Assembly (NCBI GenBank): GCA_947487155.1
Contig: CANKVS010000026.1
Coordinates: forward strand, 1 to 56,130
DNA from: an uncultured Flaviramulus sp.
GTDB taxonomy: Bacteria; Bacteroidota; Bacteroidia; Flavobacteriales; Flavobacteriaceae
DNA: 56,130 bases
Reading direction: 5' to 3'
The position numbers were made by a program, and so were the translations under genes. The stretch's first letter is position 1; every line of letters begins with the position of its first letter. The notes below the pieces were generated by a model. That model saw nothing but the letters and a program-made list of their open reading frames with translations. It was not told where the DNA came from and ran no database searches. Positions 16,144-24,614 of the stretch are shown here, piece after piece.

Positions 16144-16989
16144 TTATAAATGAAGTTTATTACCACATTTATAACAAAAATCTGCAGTATCTTTATGGTT
16201 TTCGGTCATACAGTTAGCACAAGACTGCGAATTTAATTGAACATCTACGTCTTTATCTTGATCTGCTTTTTGCTGTGTAGCATATTCTGCCGACACAATA
16301 CCAGTTGGTACTGCAATAATGCCGTAACCTAAAATCATAACCATAGCAGCTATAAATTGGCCTAGTGCCGTTACCGGAGCAATATCGCCATATCCAACAG
16401 TAGTTAAGGTAACAATACACCAATACACACTTTTAGGAATATTGGTAAACCCGTTTTTTTCGCCTTCGACTAAATACATGATTGTGCCCAAAATAATTGA
16501 AATAATTATAACGGTAAATAAGAATACAGCAATTTTTACACGACTTGCTTTTAGGGCTTTTAATAATGTGTTTGAAGCTCCTAAATAGCGTGCTAATTTT
16601 AAAATTCTAAAGATTCTTAAAAGTCGTAATGCCCGTAATGCTGCTAGTGCATGTACACCTCCAAACAAAAGAGAAATATATTTTGGTACGGTAGAAAGTA
16701 AATCTACAATACCATAAAAGCTAGTAATATACTTTATGGGGCGCTTAACGGTAATAATTCGTGCAATATATTCTATACTAAAAAGAATGGTTATAACCCA
16801 CTCAGAAATATTAAGAAAATCGTGATATTTAACATCAAAACTTTTAACGCTTTCTAGCATAACAAGTACAATACTTGCTATAATTGTTATTAATAAAATA
16901 ACATCAAATAATTTACCGCTAGGGGTATCAGCTTCATAAATAATTTCATGAAGTTTTGCTCTCCAATTTGTTTTTTTTGTGTTATTCAT
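16144..16989 (-). CDS. Voltage-gated-type potassium channel with C-terminal zinc ribbon
   Basis: This 281-residue inner-membrane protein has six membrane segments. S1-S3 lie in residues 28-105, and an arginine-rich S4 (LRALRLLRIFRILKLARYLG) at about 118-137 forms the voltage sensor. A pore loop carries the potassium selectivity filter TVGYGD at 197-202, and S6 follows at about 208-230. The last 26 residues hold CANC and CYKC pairs, a small zinc ribbon in the cytoplasm that is not standard for Kv-type channels. It would let potassium through in response to membrane potential. It lies 74 bases upstream of miaA. Confidence 0.9.
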   Translation of the reverse strand: MNNTKKTNWRAKLHEIIYEADTPSGKLFDVILLITIIASIVLVMLESVKSFDVKYHDFLNISEWVITILFSIEYIARIITVKRPIKYITSFYGIVDLLSTVPKYISLLFGGVHALAALRALRLLRIFRILKLARYLGASNTLLKALKASRVKIAVFLFTVIIISIILGTIMYLVEGEKNGFTNIPKSVYWCIVTLTTVGYGDIAPVTALGQFIAAMVMILGYGIIAVPTGIVSAEYATQQKADQDKDVDVQLNSQSCANCMTENHKDTADFCYKCGNKLHL

Positions 16990-17012
16990 TTAGTAAAAAT
17001 ATAAAAACTGAA

Positions 17013-18974
17013 TTATTTTTTCTTTAGTACTAACAGCGAATTGCTTTGTATTTCTACAACTTTACTCATAAATTCTTTTAAATAAGGATAATATTCTGAT
17101 GGATAAATGGCTTCTTTAAAGCTAATTTTAAATAACATATTCACAAAACTACCTTGAATAGTAGTAGAAAAAAGAACACTTCCTTTTTTATTTGGTAATG
17201 CTAAATTTAAACCTTTTGGTTTTTCTAAAATGGAATAACCTTCACCTAAATTAAGCCTTAAAGTGTAATAAAAAGTGTCTTTGTATCCAAAATCGATAGG
17301 ATAAGTTCGCTCCTGAAGTTTAAAAGGATTTTCTGTAAAAATTGTAATAAAAAACGGGTTTAAATAAATAAGATCTCCCGTTTCGTCAGAGTTATATTCG
17401 ATATTGTAAGCTTCAATAAATTCAGAATTTGTTTCTTCTCCTTTGGTAACTTCGTAATCAAATATTTCGAGATTTTGATGTTTATTTTCTAAATCTGTAA
17501 TGTATGCATCTTTATTTTGATAATATTTTTTTCTTGTGTATAATGAATGGTACCCCGTTGTTTTAGAGTTTATGCTACCAGTAATAGTTGCGTTTTCATT
17601 CATATTTAATAAAACACGATGTTGCATGGTTGATAATTCTTTGGGTGCTATATCAATCCACTTACTTCCTGCTTTAAAATCCATGAGTCTGCCATAACTA
17701 TTTAAACATCTAAAAGGAATTTCACCAAAACTTAAATACCTATCTGTTGCATCTAGTAAATATGCTTTTCCGTCAATAGAAACTTGAATTATTAGATAAT
17801 TAAATTCTGAAATGACTGGAAATATTTTAGTTGGAAAACCGTTATTTCTAGTTGAAATTAATACCGCCTTTGCATCAATATTAGCCTCATTTAACAGGTT
17901 ATGAAGTAAAATGTTTATTGATGATATATTACCCGATTTATTTTTAATTAAATCTTTAATCGAAACATTGGCAAAAATCTTATATTCTCCATTCCATGTA
18001 TATTTTTTTTGCACATGTTTATATATCGCTTTTGCTTTTTTTAAGGCGTTTGTTTCGTTAATAATGTTTGTGCTTACGTGATCTTCTAGTTTTATAGATT
18101 TATTAAGTTGTCGCCCAATATCTTTATCGGTTTTAAACTCTGCATCAACTGTTTTCCATGTTTTTGTATAATCGTTTGTTCTGCCATCAAAACTTTTAAA
18201 TGTTTTAAGTTCGTATTCAATTCTTGCCAAATAATTAGATTTGCTAGTCATGTAATCTTCTTCAATAAAAGCAGGAACATCTTTCATGGCATATATGGAA
18301 TTAGAACAATCTGCACGAGATCCAGCTCTACCTTCTAAGCAATCTTTTTCGATTTTAGAATCGTTTATAAATAGCTTTTTACCTCCAACTAGTTTTATGT
18401 TGTACTCCCAATTAGCGGGTATGCTTGCATTATATTCGCTATATAATTTAGGAATGTCGCTTTGAAAATTCCAACCATGATAATTAAACATAAATGGAGA
18501 AACAGTAGTATAACTATAAGTTATTACAGACCCTTCTTTTATATTAGGCAGCGTGAATTTTATAAGTGTATGGTTTTCATCATACTTTTCTTTAAAAATG
18601 TCTTTTTTTTGTAAGTTAGTTTTTATTACTTCTCCGTCTATTAAATTATAAGTTGTTGCAATAATATTTTTTACTGTTTCTTCTCTATTACCACTTTTAT
18701 ACAAGTGAATAACAATGTTGGCATTATCAAACCCTTCTCTGTTTAGTATTTTTATCTTGTGTTTTTCTTCAGTTCTTAGGTCATATTCGCTTTTACTTAC
18801 AAAACTGTTTCCATATTCATATAAAACAAGTGCATTGGCGGTAGAGTCTTTCTCATAAGTCTTCATTTTTAACTCATTAAGGTTTACTCTATATTTAAAA
18901 GCATCATTAGTTGATTGTGAAAAAGTATTTAAAACGATGAAAAGAAAGCATAAAATAAAACAGTGTTTTTTCAT
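17013..18974 (-). CDS. DUF3857/transglutaminase-like exported protein
   Basis: The 653-residue product has a signal peptide (about residues 1-20) and a large N-terminal DUF3857 domain. A transglutaminase-like core follows near residues 310-420 (AKAIYKHVQKKYTWNG, then INILLHNLLNEANIDAKAVL). The place where the catalytic cysteine is usually found (GDCKD in active relatives) reads GNISS here, so thiol catalysis is unlikely, and relatives in flavobacteria often share this change. The C-terminal region (about 460-650) is beta-rich and ends near the basic VLKKK. It is probably an envelope protein. It sits three bases after the nuclease gene and 23 bases before the channel gene. Confidence 0.85.
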   Translation of the reverse strand: MKKHCFILCFLFIVLNTFSQSTNDAFKYRVNLNELKMKTYEKDSTANALVLYEYGNSFVSKSEYDLRTEEKHKIKILNREGFDNANIVIHLYKSGNREETVKNIIATTYNLIDGEVIKTNLQKKDIFKEKYDENHTLIKFTLPNIKEGSVITYSYTTVSPFMFNYHGWNFQSDIPKLYSEYNASIPANWEYNIKLVGGKKLFINDSKIEKDCLEGRAGSRADCSNSIYAMKDVPAFIEEDYMTSKSNYLARIEYELKTFKSFDGRTNDYTKTWKTVDAEFKTDKDIGRQLNKSIKLEDHVSTNIINETNALKKAKAIYKHVQKKYTWNGEYKIFANVSIKDLIKNKSGNISSINILLHNLLNEANIDAKAVLISTRNNGFPTKIFPVISEFNYLIIQVSIDGKAYLLDATDRYLSFGEIPFRCLNSYGRLMDFKAGSKWIDIAPKELSTMQHRVLLNMNENATITGSINSKTTGYHSLYTRKKYYQNKDAYITDLENKHQNLEIFDYEVTKGEETNSEFIEAYNIEYNSDETGDLIYLNPFFITIFTENPFKLQERTYPIDFGYKDTFYYTLRLNLGEGYSILEKPKGLNLALPNKKGSVLFSTTIQGSFVNMLFKISFKEAIYPSEYYPYLKEFMSKVVEIQSNSLLVLKKK

Positions 18975-18977
18975 AAT

Positions 18978-20342
18978 TTAATTAAGTGTTACAAGTTTTA
19001 ATCGTTTATTCTTTCGGAGGTAATTTTGAATAATGTGCTGCGTATCGCGATTATTTTCCATTGGTGTTATAATGGATTCTAAAATATCTATATTATTTAT
19101 TTGATAATTTAAATTGAAGAACCCTATACCTTTAAAAACACCATTTTCTATTAAAATAGCACTATGCTCATCAATAGCTCTACCTTTATCTATAATAACC
19201 ATGTTTTTGTTGGAATAGCTGTTTTTTGAAATTAAATGTTCGACACGTTTGTTGTAAGATTCAGGCAATTCTACCGCTATACAGGCACCATTACAAGTTT
19301 TTATATCGTAATTAAAACAGCTTGTTTTAGTTTTGTATAAGCCTGTGAGTTTCATGCAAAGCTTGTGTTCTTCAACAGCTTTGGTTATAAAACTTTTACC
19401 GCTCTGTAAATTACTAAATGTTGTTATAGGTTTTTTTCTATCATCGGCAATATCAATTTTTAAATTGATGTAATTATTTTCATCAATAAAACCGTAAAGC
19501 GCATGGGTAAATATATTTCTTTTGAGTGCTCTGTTAAAAACAGGTTTAATACGTTTTATTTCTTCGCTTTCTTTTAAAAGGGCTACGAGTTCGCTGCCTG
19601 TTTCTTCATACGTTACAGTAGATACTTGAGCTTGAATTTTTTTTGATTTCTGATTTGTATTAGTAAAGTGTTGATTAAGGCGTTTTTTTATGTTTTTACT
19701 CTTTCCTATATAAATGATTGTTCCGTCTGCCTTATGTATATAATACACGCCAGTAATAGACGGTAAACTATCTAAAATATCTAGATGTCTAGGTTCAAGT
19801 TGATGCTTTGGGTTTAACCTAATAGATTGCGTAATGATGCTTTTATTTGTGTCTTTGTCTAACAACATTTTAAAGAGCTTTACTGTTGCTAAGGCATCAC
19901 CAGAAGCCCTGTGTCTATCACTTACAGGAATCCCTAAAGACCTCACTAATTTACCTAAACTATAAGAAGCTTGACCAGGTATTAAATCTTTAGATAACTC
20001 AACAGTACAGAGTGTTTGTCGTTCAAAATCGAAACCAAGTCGTCTAAACTCGGTACATAGAATTCTATAGTCAAACTGTGTGTTGTGTGCTACTAGGATA
20101 CAATCTTCGGTAATTTCAACAATGCGTTTTGCAACTTCGTAAAATTTAGGCGCATGCTTTAGCATGTTACTGTTTATCCCGGTAAGGTTTACTACAAAAG
20201 GTTGAATTTCGCGTTCAGGATTAACCAAACTAACAAACTGATCGACTACGTCGTGGCCGTCGTATTTATAGATAGCAATTTCTGTAATCCCTTCTTCATT
20301 AAACTTTCCTCCAGTGGTTTCTATGTCTAAAATTGCGTACAA
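18978..20342 (-). CDS. DnaQ-like exonuclease fused to a GIY-YIG nuclease domain
   Basis: This is a 454-residue two-domain nuclease. Residues 1-165 form a DEDDh 3'-5' exonuclease: ILDIETTGG (Asp6, Glu8), HNTQFDYRIL near 95, and the HRASGDA block that carries the final His and Asp. Residues of about 193-275 form a GIY-YIG endonuclease like the UvrC N-terminus (GVYYIHKADGTIIYIGKSKN, then KRLNQHF). A cysteine-containing C-terminal region (FNYDIKTCNGAC) recalls UvrC/Cho. Proteins of this layout are DnaQ/Cho-like and may act in repair, but the role is not established. It is followed three bases later by the DUF3857 gene. Confidence 0.88.
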   Translation of the reverse strand: MYAILDIETTGGKFNEEGITEIAIYKYDGHDVVDQFVSLVNPEREIQPFVVNLTGINSNMLKHAPKFYEVAKRIVEITEDCILVAHNTQFDYRILCTEFRRLGFDFERQTLCTVELSKDLIPGQASYSLGKLVRSLGIPVSDRHRASGDALATVKLFKMLLDKDTNKSIITQSIRLNPKHQLEPRHLDILDSLPSITGVYYIHKADGTIIYIGKSKNIKKRLNQHFTNTNQKSKKIQAQVSTVTYEETGSELVALLKESEEIKRIKPVFNRALKRNIFTHALYGFIDENNYINLKIDIADDRKKPITTFSNLQSGKSFITKAVEEHKLCMKLTGLYKTKTSCFNYDIKTCNGACIAVELPESYNKRVEHLISKNSYSNKNMVIIDKGRAIDEHSAILIENGVFKGIGFFNLNYQINNIDILESIITPMENNRDTQHIIQNYLRKNKRLKLVTLN

Positions 20343-20379
20343 AAAATGTTTATCTGTTATTTGTTTGTTGTTGATTTGT

Positions 20380-20488
20380 TATTGCGAATCACACTTTTTG
20401 GTGTGATGTGGCAATCTTTTTGTTTAAAGTTTCTAAACTTGAGATTACTTTATTCGTTCTAATTGCCTGCTACTTCCTCGTAATGACC
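20380..20488. repeat. Interspersed inverted-repeat element (REP/MITE-like)
   Basis: The left half (TATTGCGAATCACAC, later GTGGCAATCT) and the right half (GAGATTAC, later CTTCCTCGTAATGACC) are degenerate reverse complements. This matches the ATTGCGAGG...GCAATCT / AGATTGC...CCTCGCAATGAC type of dispersed element seen in Flavobacteriaceae. It fills the 148-base gap between the YggS gene and the nuclease gene. Confidence 0.6.
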
Positions 20489-20490
20489 TG

Positions 20491-21159
20491 TTAATTATAA
20501 CTCCTTGAACCAAATATACTACTTCCTACACGAACCATATTGCTTCCACATTCAATAGCCAATTCGTAATCACCACTCATGCCCATACTCAAAGTTAAAA
20601 GTTGAAAGTTAGAAGTTGAAAGTTTTTTTAGGTTATCGAATGTACTCTTTAATAAAGTGAATTCTTGTTTAACTTGATTCATATCATGTGTAAAAGTAGC
20701 CATTCCCATTAATCCGACTATTTTTATGTTTTGTAATTCAGAAAGTGCTTCAGATTGAATGATTTCTGATACTTCTAATTCTGTCATTCCAAATTTAGAA
20801 TCTTCTGAAGCTATTTTAATTTGAAATAAGCAATCTATAATTCTACTATGTTTTTTAGCTTGTTTGTTTATTTCTTTTAGTAGTTTAAAATTATCAACCC
20901 CATGAATTAAACTAACAAAAGAAGCCATATATTTCACTTTGTTGCGTTGCACATGTCCAATCATATGCCATTCAATATCTTTTGGCATAACCTCATGCTT
21001 TTCAGCCATTTCCTGGATTTTATTTTCTCCAAAAATGCGCTGACCAGCATTATAAGCTTCTAATAAATCGGCTACAGGTTTTGTTTTTGAAACCGCAACG
21101 AGAGTAACATACTCTGGAAGTTGAGATTTTATGTTTTTAAGGTTTTGTTGAATAGGCAT
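20491..21159 (-). CDS. YggS family pyridoxal phosphate-binding protein
   Basis: This is a 222-residue member of the PLPBP/YggS family, which keeps vitamin B6 and amino-acid pools balanced and has no known catalytic reaction. The PLP lysine is Lys25 in LVAVSKTKP. GENKIQEMAEK, WHMIGHVQRNK and LSMGMSGDYELAIECGSNMVRVGSSIFG are diagnostic. Just before LSMGMSGDY the residues TSNFQLLT are encoded by two and a half copies of a 14-base repeat (20591-20624), an in-frame simple-sequence expansion in a surface loop. The ATG start agrees with relatives. It is followed by the interspersed repeat. Confidence 0.93.
   Translation of the reverse strand: MPIQQNLKNIKSQLPEYVTLVAVSKTKPVADLLEAYNAGQRIFGENKIQEMAEKHEVMPKDIEWHMIGHVQRNKVKYMASFVSLIHGVDNFKLLKEINKQAKKHSRIIDCLFQIKIASEDSKFGMTELEVSEIIQSEALSELQNIKIVGLMGMATFTHDMNQVKQEFTLLKSTFDNLKKLSTSNFQLLTLSMGMSGDYELAIECGSNMVRVGSSIFGSRSYN
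20591..20624. repeat. 14-base tandem repeat inside the YggS gene
   Basis: AAAGTTAAAAGTTG (20591-20604) and AAAGTTAGAAGTTG (20605-20618) differ by one base, and AAAGTT begins a third copy at 20619. The period of 14 is not a multiple of three, yet the reading frame stays open. Confidence 0.75.
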
Positions 21160-21209
21160 TTTTATGTGCTAAATTGTAAGTAATATGTTGATTTAACGAA
21201 GTTTATAAA

Positions 21210-21671
21210 TTATTGTTTTGCTTTAATTATTTTTATAAACTTAAGATAATCTTCATTTGAATAAAATATATCTTTTGGAACATAAATAAACTGCCCCTTA
21301 GAGACATATAGCATCCAATTATCTGTATTTGAAATTACTTTTTGTATGCTACTAGGGTTTAACTTGGTTTCACTATCATTTCTTTTAAAGTATAAATAGT
21401 CATCATCAAAAGATAAATTGGTTTCAGAAAATATTGGTTTATGCCCCTTGGAATTAGTCCAAAAATATAGGTATGCAATAGTTAAAAAAGGATAAGAAAA
21501 CGCAAATATTGCAATAAAGGAGCTAAAGTTATCTTCACCAAATTTTTGCAAATGAAAAGTACCAACAATAATCATAAGTACATATAGCCACCAAGTTTTT
21601 TCAAACCTTTTCTGTATTATAATTTTCGTATACTCTTTTTTTGAAATAGAGTATTGCTTAGTTTGAATCAT
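21210..21671 (-). CDS. YcxB-like membrane protein
   Basis: A 153-residue inner-membrane protein with two membrane segments, at about residues 29-43 and 51-70, separated by a short loop. The C-terminal cytoplasmic domain reads ETNLSFDDDYLYFKRNDSE and later YVSKGQFIYVPKDIFYS, the pattern of the YcxB-like domain (a PH-like fold whose role is unknown). The family call is tentative. The gene starts directly after the stop of the 3-hydroxyacyl-CoA dehydrogenase gene, with no gap, so they are probably cotranscribed. Confidence 0.7.
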   Translation of the reverse strand: MIQTKQYSISKKEYTKIIIQKRFEKTWWLYVLMIIVGTFHLQKFGEDNFSSFIAIFAFSYPFLTIAYLYFWTNSKGHKPIFSETNLSFDDDYLYFKRNDSETKLNPSSIQKVISNTDNWMLYVSKGQFIYVPKDIFYSNEDYLKFIKIIKAKQ

Positions 21672-22562
21672 TTATTTTAAAAATTGTTGCGCTACTTTTT
21701 CAGCTTTTCTACTTTCAGAATAATCGTAAAACCCTTCTCCAGATTTAACACCTAATTTCCCTGCATTAACCATATTAACGAGTAACGGGCAAGGTGCGTA
21801 TTTAGGGTTTTTAAATCCATTATACATTACATTTAAAATAGATAAACAAACGTCTAGCCCAATAAAATCTGCAAGTTGTAATGGCCCCATAGGGTGTGCC
21901 ATTCCTAATTTCATAACCGTGTCAATTTCGGTAACTCCAGCAACACCATTATAAAGTGTTTCAATAGATTCGTTAAGCATTGGCATTAAAATTCTATTTG
22001 CTACAAAACCTGGATAGTCGTTAACTTCAACTGGGTTTTTACCAAGTGTTATAGACATTTCCATAATAGTATTGGTGACTTCATCGCTAGTGTTATAGCC
22101 GCGAATAATTTCAACCAATTTCATAATGGGAACAGGATTCATAAAATGCATTCCAATTACCTTTTCAGGTCGTGAAGTAACACTTGCTATTTGAGTAATA
22201 GAGATAGATGATGTGTTGGTTGCTAAAATTGTATCTTCTGAACACGCTTCATCTAACTGCTTAAAAATATTGAGTTTTAAATCTATGTTTTCGGTAGCCG
22301 CTTCAACAACTAAACTGGCGTATTTGACACCTTCAGTAATATTGGTAAAGGTTGTTATGTTGTTTAAAGTTTCAGTTTTATCAACTTCAGAAATTTTTTC
22401 TTTAGCAACCATTCTGTCTAAATTCTTAGTAATGGTAGCTATTCCTCGCTTAAGAGATTCTTCATTTATATCAATAAGCTGCACCTTAAAACCACTTTGT
22501 GCAAATGTGTGCGCAATTCCATTTCCCATGGTTCCAGCGCCTATTACTGCAACGTTTTTCAT
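21672..22562 (-). CDS. 3-hydroxybutyryl-CoA dehydrogenase
   Basis: This NAD(P)-dependent enzyme interconverts 3-hydroxyacyl-CoA and acetoacyl-CoA, as in butyrate metabolism or phenylacetate degradation. The 296-residue length fits the single-domain family (Hbd/PaaH). The nucleotide-binding loop is VIGAGTMGNGIAHTFAQSG at 5-23. The catalytic histidine lies in GMHFMNPVPIMKLVEI near 137. NTSSISIT and DYPGFVANRILMPMLNE are also diagnostic. It starts 12 bases after the Gfo/Idh-type oxidoreductase gene on the same strand and is followed without gap by the YcxB-like gene, so this is a compact unit of unclear common purpose. Confidence 0.93.
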   Translation of the reverse strand: MKNVAVIGAGTMGNGIAHTFAQSGFKVQLIDINEESLKRGIATITKNLDRMVAKEKISEVDKTETLNNITTFTNITEGVKYASLVVEAATENIDLKLNIFKQLDEACSEDTILATNTSSISITQIASVTSRPEKVIGMHFMNPVPIMKLVEIIRGYNTSDEVTNTIMEMSITLGKNPVEVNDYPGFVANRILMPMLNESIETLYNGVAGVTEIDTVMKLGMAHPMGPLQLADFIGLDVCLSILNVMYNGFKNPKYAPCPLLVNMVNAGKLGVKSGEGFYDYSESRKAEKVAQQFLK

Positions 22563-22574
22563 AGAACAGTGTTT

Positions 22575-23534
22575 TTAAAAACAGTTAATTATTTGATTGG
22601 CAACGCGTAATGCTTCAGTGCCATCATTAAGTGTAACAACAGGTGTTGTGTTATTATTTATGGCATCTGCAAACGTTTCTAATTCGTCTAAAATAGAATT
22701 GTTATCTGCTATATTGGGATTATCAAAGTAAATTTGTTTTTTAACACCTTCTGCATTTTGAAGTATCATATCAAAATCACCAGGATTTTCTGGAGCGTCT
22801 TTCATTTTAACCACTTCACATTTTTTTTCTAAAAAGTCAACAGAAATATAAGCGTCTTTTTGAAAGAAACGTGCTTTACGCATTTTTTTCAATGAAATTC
22901 TACTAGCTGTTAAGTTTGCTACACATCCATTTTCAAATTCTAATCTTGCATTAGCAATATCTGGTGTGTCGCTAATTACTGAAACACCACTAGCTGATAC
23001 ATTTTTAACTTTAGATTTTACAATGCTTAAAATAATATCGATATCATGAATCATTAAATCTAATACTACAGGGACATCTGTTCCACGAGGATTAAATTCA
23101 GCTAAACGATGTGTTTCAATAAACATAGGTGATTTAATATCTTTCTTTATAGCAATAAACGCAGGGTTAAAACGCTCTACATGTCCAACTTGACCTTTAA
23201 CATTATTTGAAGCCACCAAAGCCCTAATTTCTTCGGCTTCTTCAACCGTATTGGTTATGGGTTTTTCAATAAAAATATGTTTTCCTTTTGAAATAGCTTG
23301 TTTTGCACAGTCGTAATGCGAAAGGGTTGGGGTGACAATATCTACCACATCAACAGCATCGATAAGATTTTCAATAGTGTTGAAAAATTTATAACCAAAT
23401 TCAGCTTCTACCTGTTTACCATTTTCTTCGTCTGCATCATAAAAACCAACGAGATTATATTTTTCAGATTGATTAAGAAGTCTTAAATGAATTTTTCCTA
23501 GGTGGCCAGCACCAAGTACACCAGCGTTTAACAT
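22575..23534 (-). CDS. Gfo/Idh/MocA family oxidoreductase
   Basis: This is a 319-residue NAD(P)-dependent sugar or inositol oxidoreductase-type protein. The dinucleotide loop is GVLGAGHLGKIHLRLL near 5-20. The conserved lysine of the family is in HIFIEKPITN near 93-102, and the dimer domain contains VLDLMIHDIDIILSI with the His usual for catalysis. It resembles the bacterial proteins annotated as UDP-N-acetylglucosamine 3-dehydrogenase or as oxidoreductases of lipid-linked sugars, but its substrate is unknown. Its TATTTTTG -7-like box is on the minus strand at 23558-23551. Confidence 0.9.
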   Translation of the reverse strand: MLNAGVLGAGHLGKIHLRLLNQSEKYNLVGFYDADEENGKQVEAEFGYKFFNTIENLIDAVDVVDIVTPTLSHYDCAKQAISKGKHIFIEKPITNTVEEAEEIRALVASNNVKGQVGHVERFNPAFIAIKKDIKSPMFIETHRLAEFNPRGTDVPVVLDLMIHDIDIILSIVKSKVKNVSASGVSVISDTPDIANARLEFENGCVANLTASRISLKKMRKARFFQKDAYISVDFLEKKCEVVKMKDAPENPGDFDMILQNAEGVKKQIYFDNPNIADNNSILDELETFADAINNNTTPVVTLNDGTEALRVANQIINCF

Positions 23535-23692
23535 ATTATTACGTTTTCAACAAAAATAAGATATTTAAAACATGAATATCATAATTTTAGACTTATTTTT
23601 CGTCTATAATTAATGTTTAATAAATTATATACAAATTACTTTCAGCTTAAAAATGTTTGACTAATTTTAGCATTATTAAACCACACCAAATA

Positions 23693-24334
23693 TTGAAAGA
23701 TACATTTAAACATAAGGGATTACGACAACAATTAGTTAATGTTTTGATAAACAAGGGTATAATTGACGATGGCGTTTTAAAAGCTATTGGCAATGTGCCT
23801 AGGCACTTATTTATGGACTCTGGATTTTTAGATCACGCCTATCAAGATAAAGCGTTTCCTATTGCTGCAGACCAAACCATTTCGCAGCCATATACGGTGG
23901 CATTTCAAACCGAGTTATTACAAGTAAAAAAAGGAGATAAAATTCTTGAAATTGGCACAGGTAGCGGTTACCAAACGGCTGTTTTATGCGAACTTGGTGC
24001 TAAAGTATTTAGTATTGAACGCCAACAGGAACTGTTTAAAAAAACAAGTAAATTTTTACCTAAATTAGGGTATCGCGCTAAAAAACTCATTTTTGGCGAT
24101 GGCTATAAAGGTTTAGTTGAAGAAGCTCCTTTTGATAGTATTATTGTTACTGCAGGCGCTCCTTTTGTGCCAAAACCCTTATTAGGGCAGTTGAAAATAG
24201 GAGGTAGGTTAGTTATTCCTGTTGGTGATGATGTACAAGTTATGACTATGTTTATTAGAAAAGGACAAAAAGAATTTGAACAACAAGAATTTGGCGAATT
24301 TAGATTTGTGCCGCTTTTGGAGGATAAGAATTAG
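23693..24334 (+). CDS. pcm: Protein-L-isoaspartate O-methyltransferase
   Basis: Pcm methylates L-isoaspartyl residues formed by protein ageing, starting their repair. The SAM-binding motif is LEIGTGSGYQTAVL. The front of the family (PRHLFMDSGFLDHAYQDKAFPI) and the end (VIPVGDDVQVMTM) are intact. Relatives start MKDTFKHxG, which places the true start at the TTG at 23693 (LKDTFKHKG, 213 residues). A further in-frame TTG at 23657 would add 12 residues and cannot be excluded, and there is no ATG. The gene is alone and ends at a palindromic terminator just past a heptamer repeat. Confidence 0.92.
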   Translation: MKDTFKHKGLRQQLVNVLINKGIIDDGVLKAIGNVPRHLFMDSGFLDHAYQDKAFPIAADQTISQPYTVAFQTELLQVKKGDKILEIGTGSGYQTAVLCELGAKVFSIERQQELFKKTSKFLPKLGYRAKKLIFGDGYKGLVEEAPFDSIIVTAGAPFVPKPLLGQLKIGGRLVIPVGDDVQVMTMFIRKGQKEFEQQEFGEFRFVPLLEDKN

Positions 24335-24337
24335 GTT

Positions 24338-24379
24338 TGTTAGTTGTTAGTTGTTAGTTGTTAGTTGTTAGCTGTTAGT
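24338..24379. repeat. Six tandem copies of a heptamer TGTTAGT
   Basis: TGTTAGT repeats six times without gap, with one copy reading TGTTAGC (24366-24372). It lies right after the pcm stop. Simple tracts of this kind (TTAGTTG) recur between genes in Bacteroidota. Confidence 0.9.
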
Positions 24380-24398
24380 TGAGCATGCTCAATTTTTT
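24379..24398 (+). terminator. Palindromic terminator of pcm
   Basis: TTGAGCATGCTCAA (24379-24392) is a perfect 14-base palindrome followed by six T residues. It forms a hairpin with a very tight turn. Confidence 0.65.
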
Positions 24399-24614
24399 AC
24401 GATATTATGTTAGTGTTATTGGAACAACACATACTTCTAGATGGAACAATCCATTTAGTCACATATAAACTAGCATTTAACCTCTGTGATGTGTTATGTT
24501 ATGTGGTCTGCAAGTCTTTAATAAAATCATTTTGTTGTGCAAACAAAGGTGGTGTAACCGAATAAAAACAGTATAGTGGTTACCAGAACAAGTAGATAGA
24601 TACTTCATGGTTTT

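Noticed and set aside
24338..24379. Repeats resembling a CRISPR array
   Set aside because: The unit is only seven bases, contiguous without spacers, and no cas genes are present.
24480..24600. Possible remnant of a mobile element between pcm and the DHFR-like gene
   Set aside because: No coding remnant, terminal repeats or target duplication can be shown.
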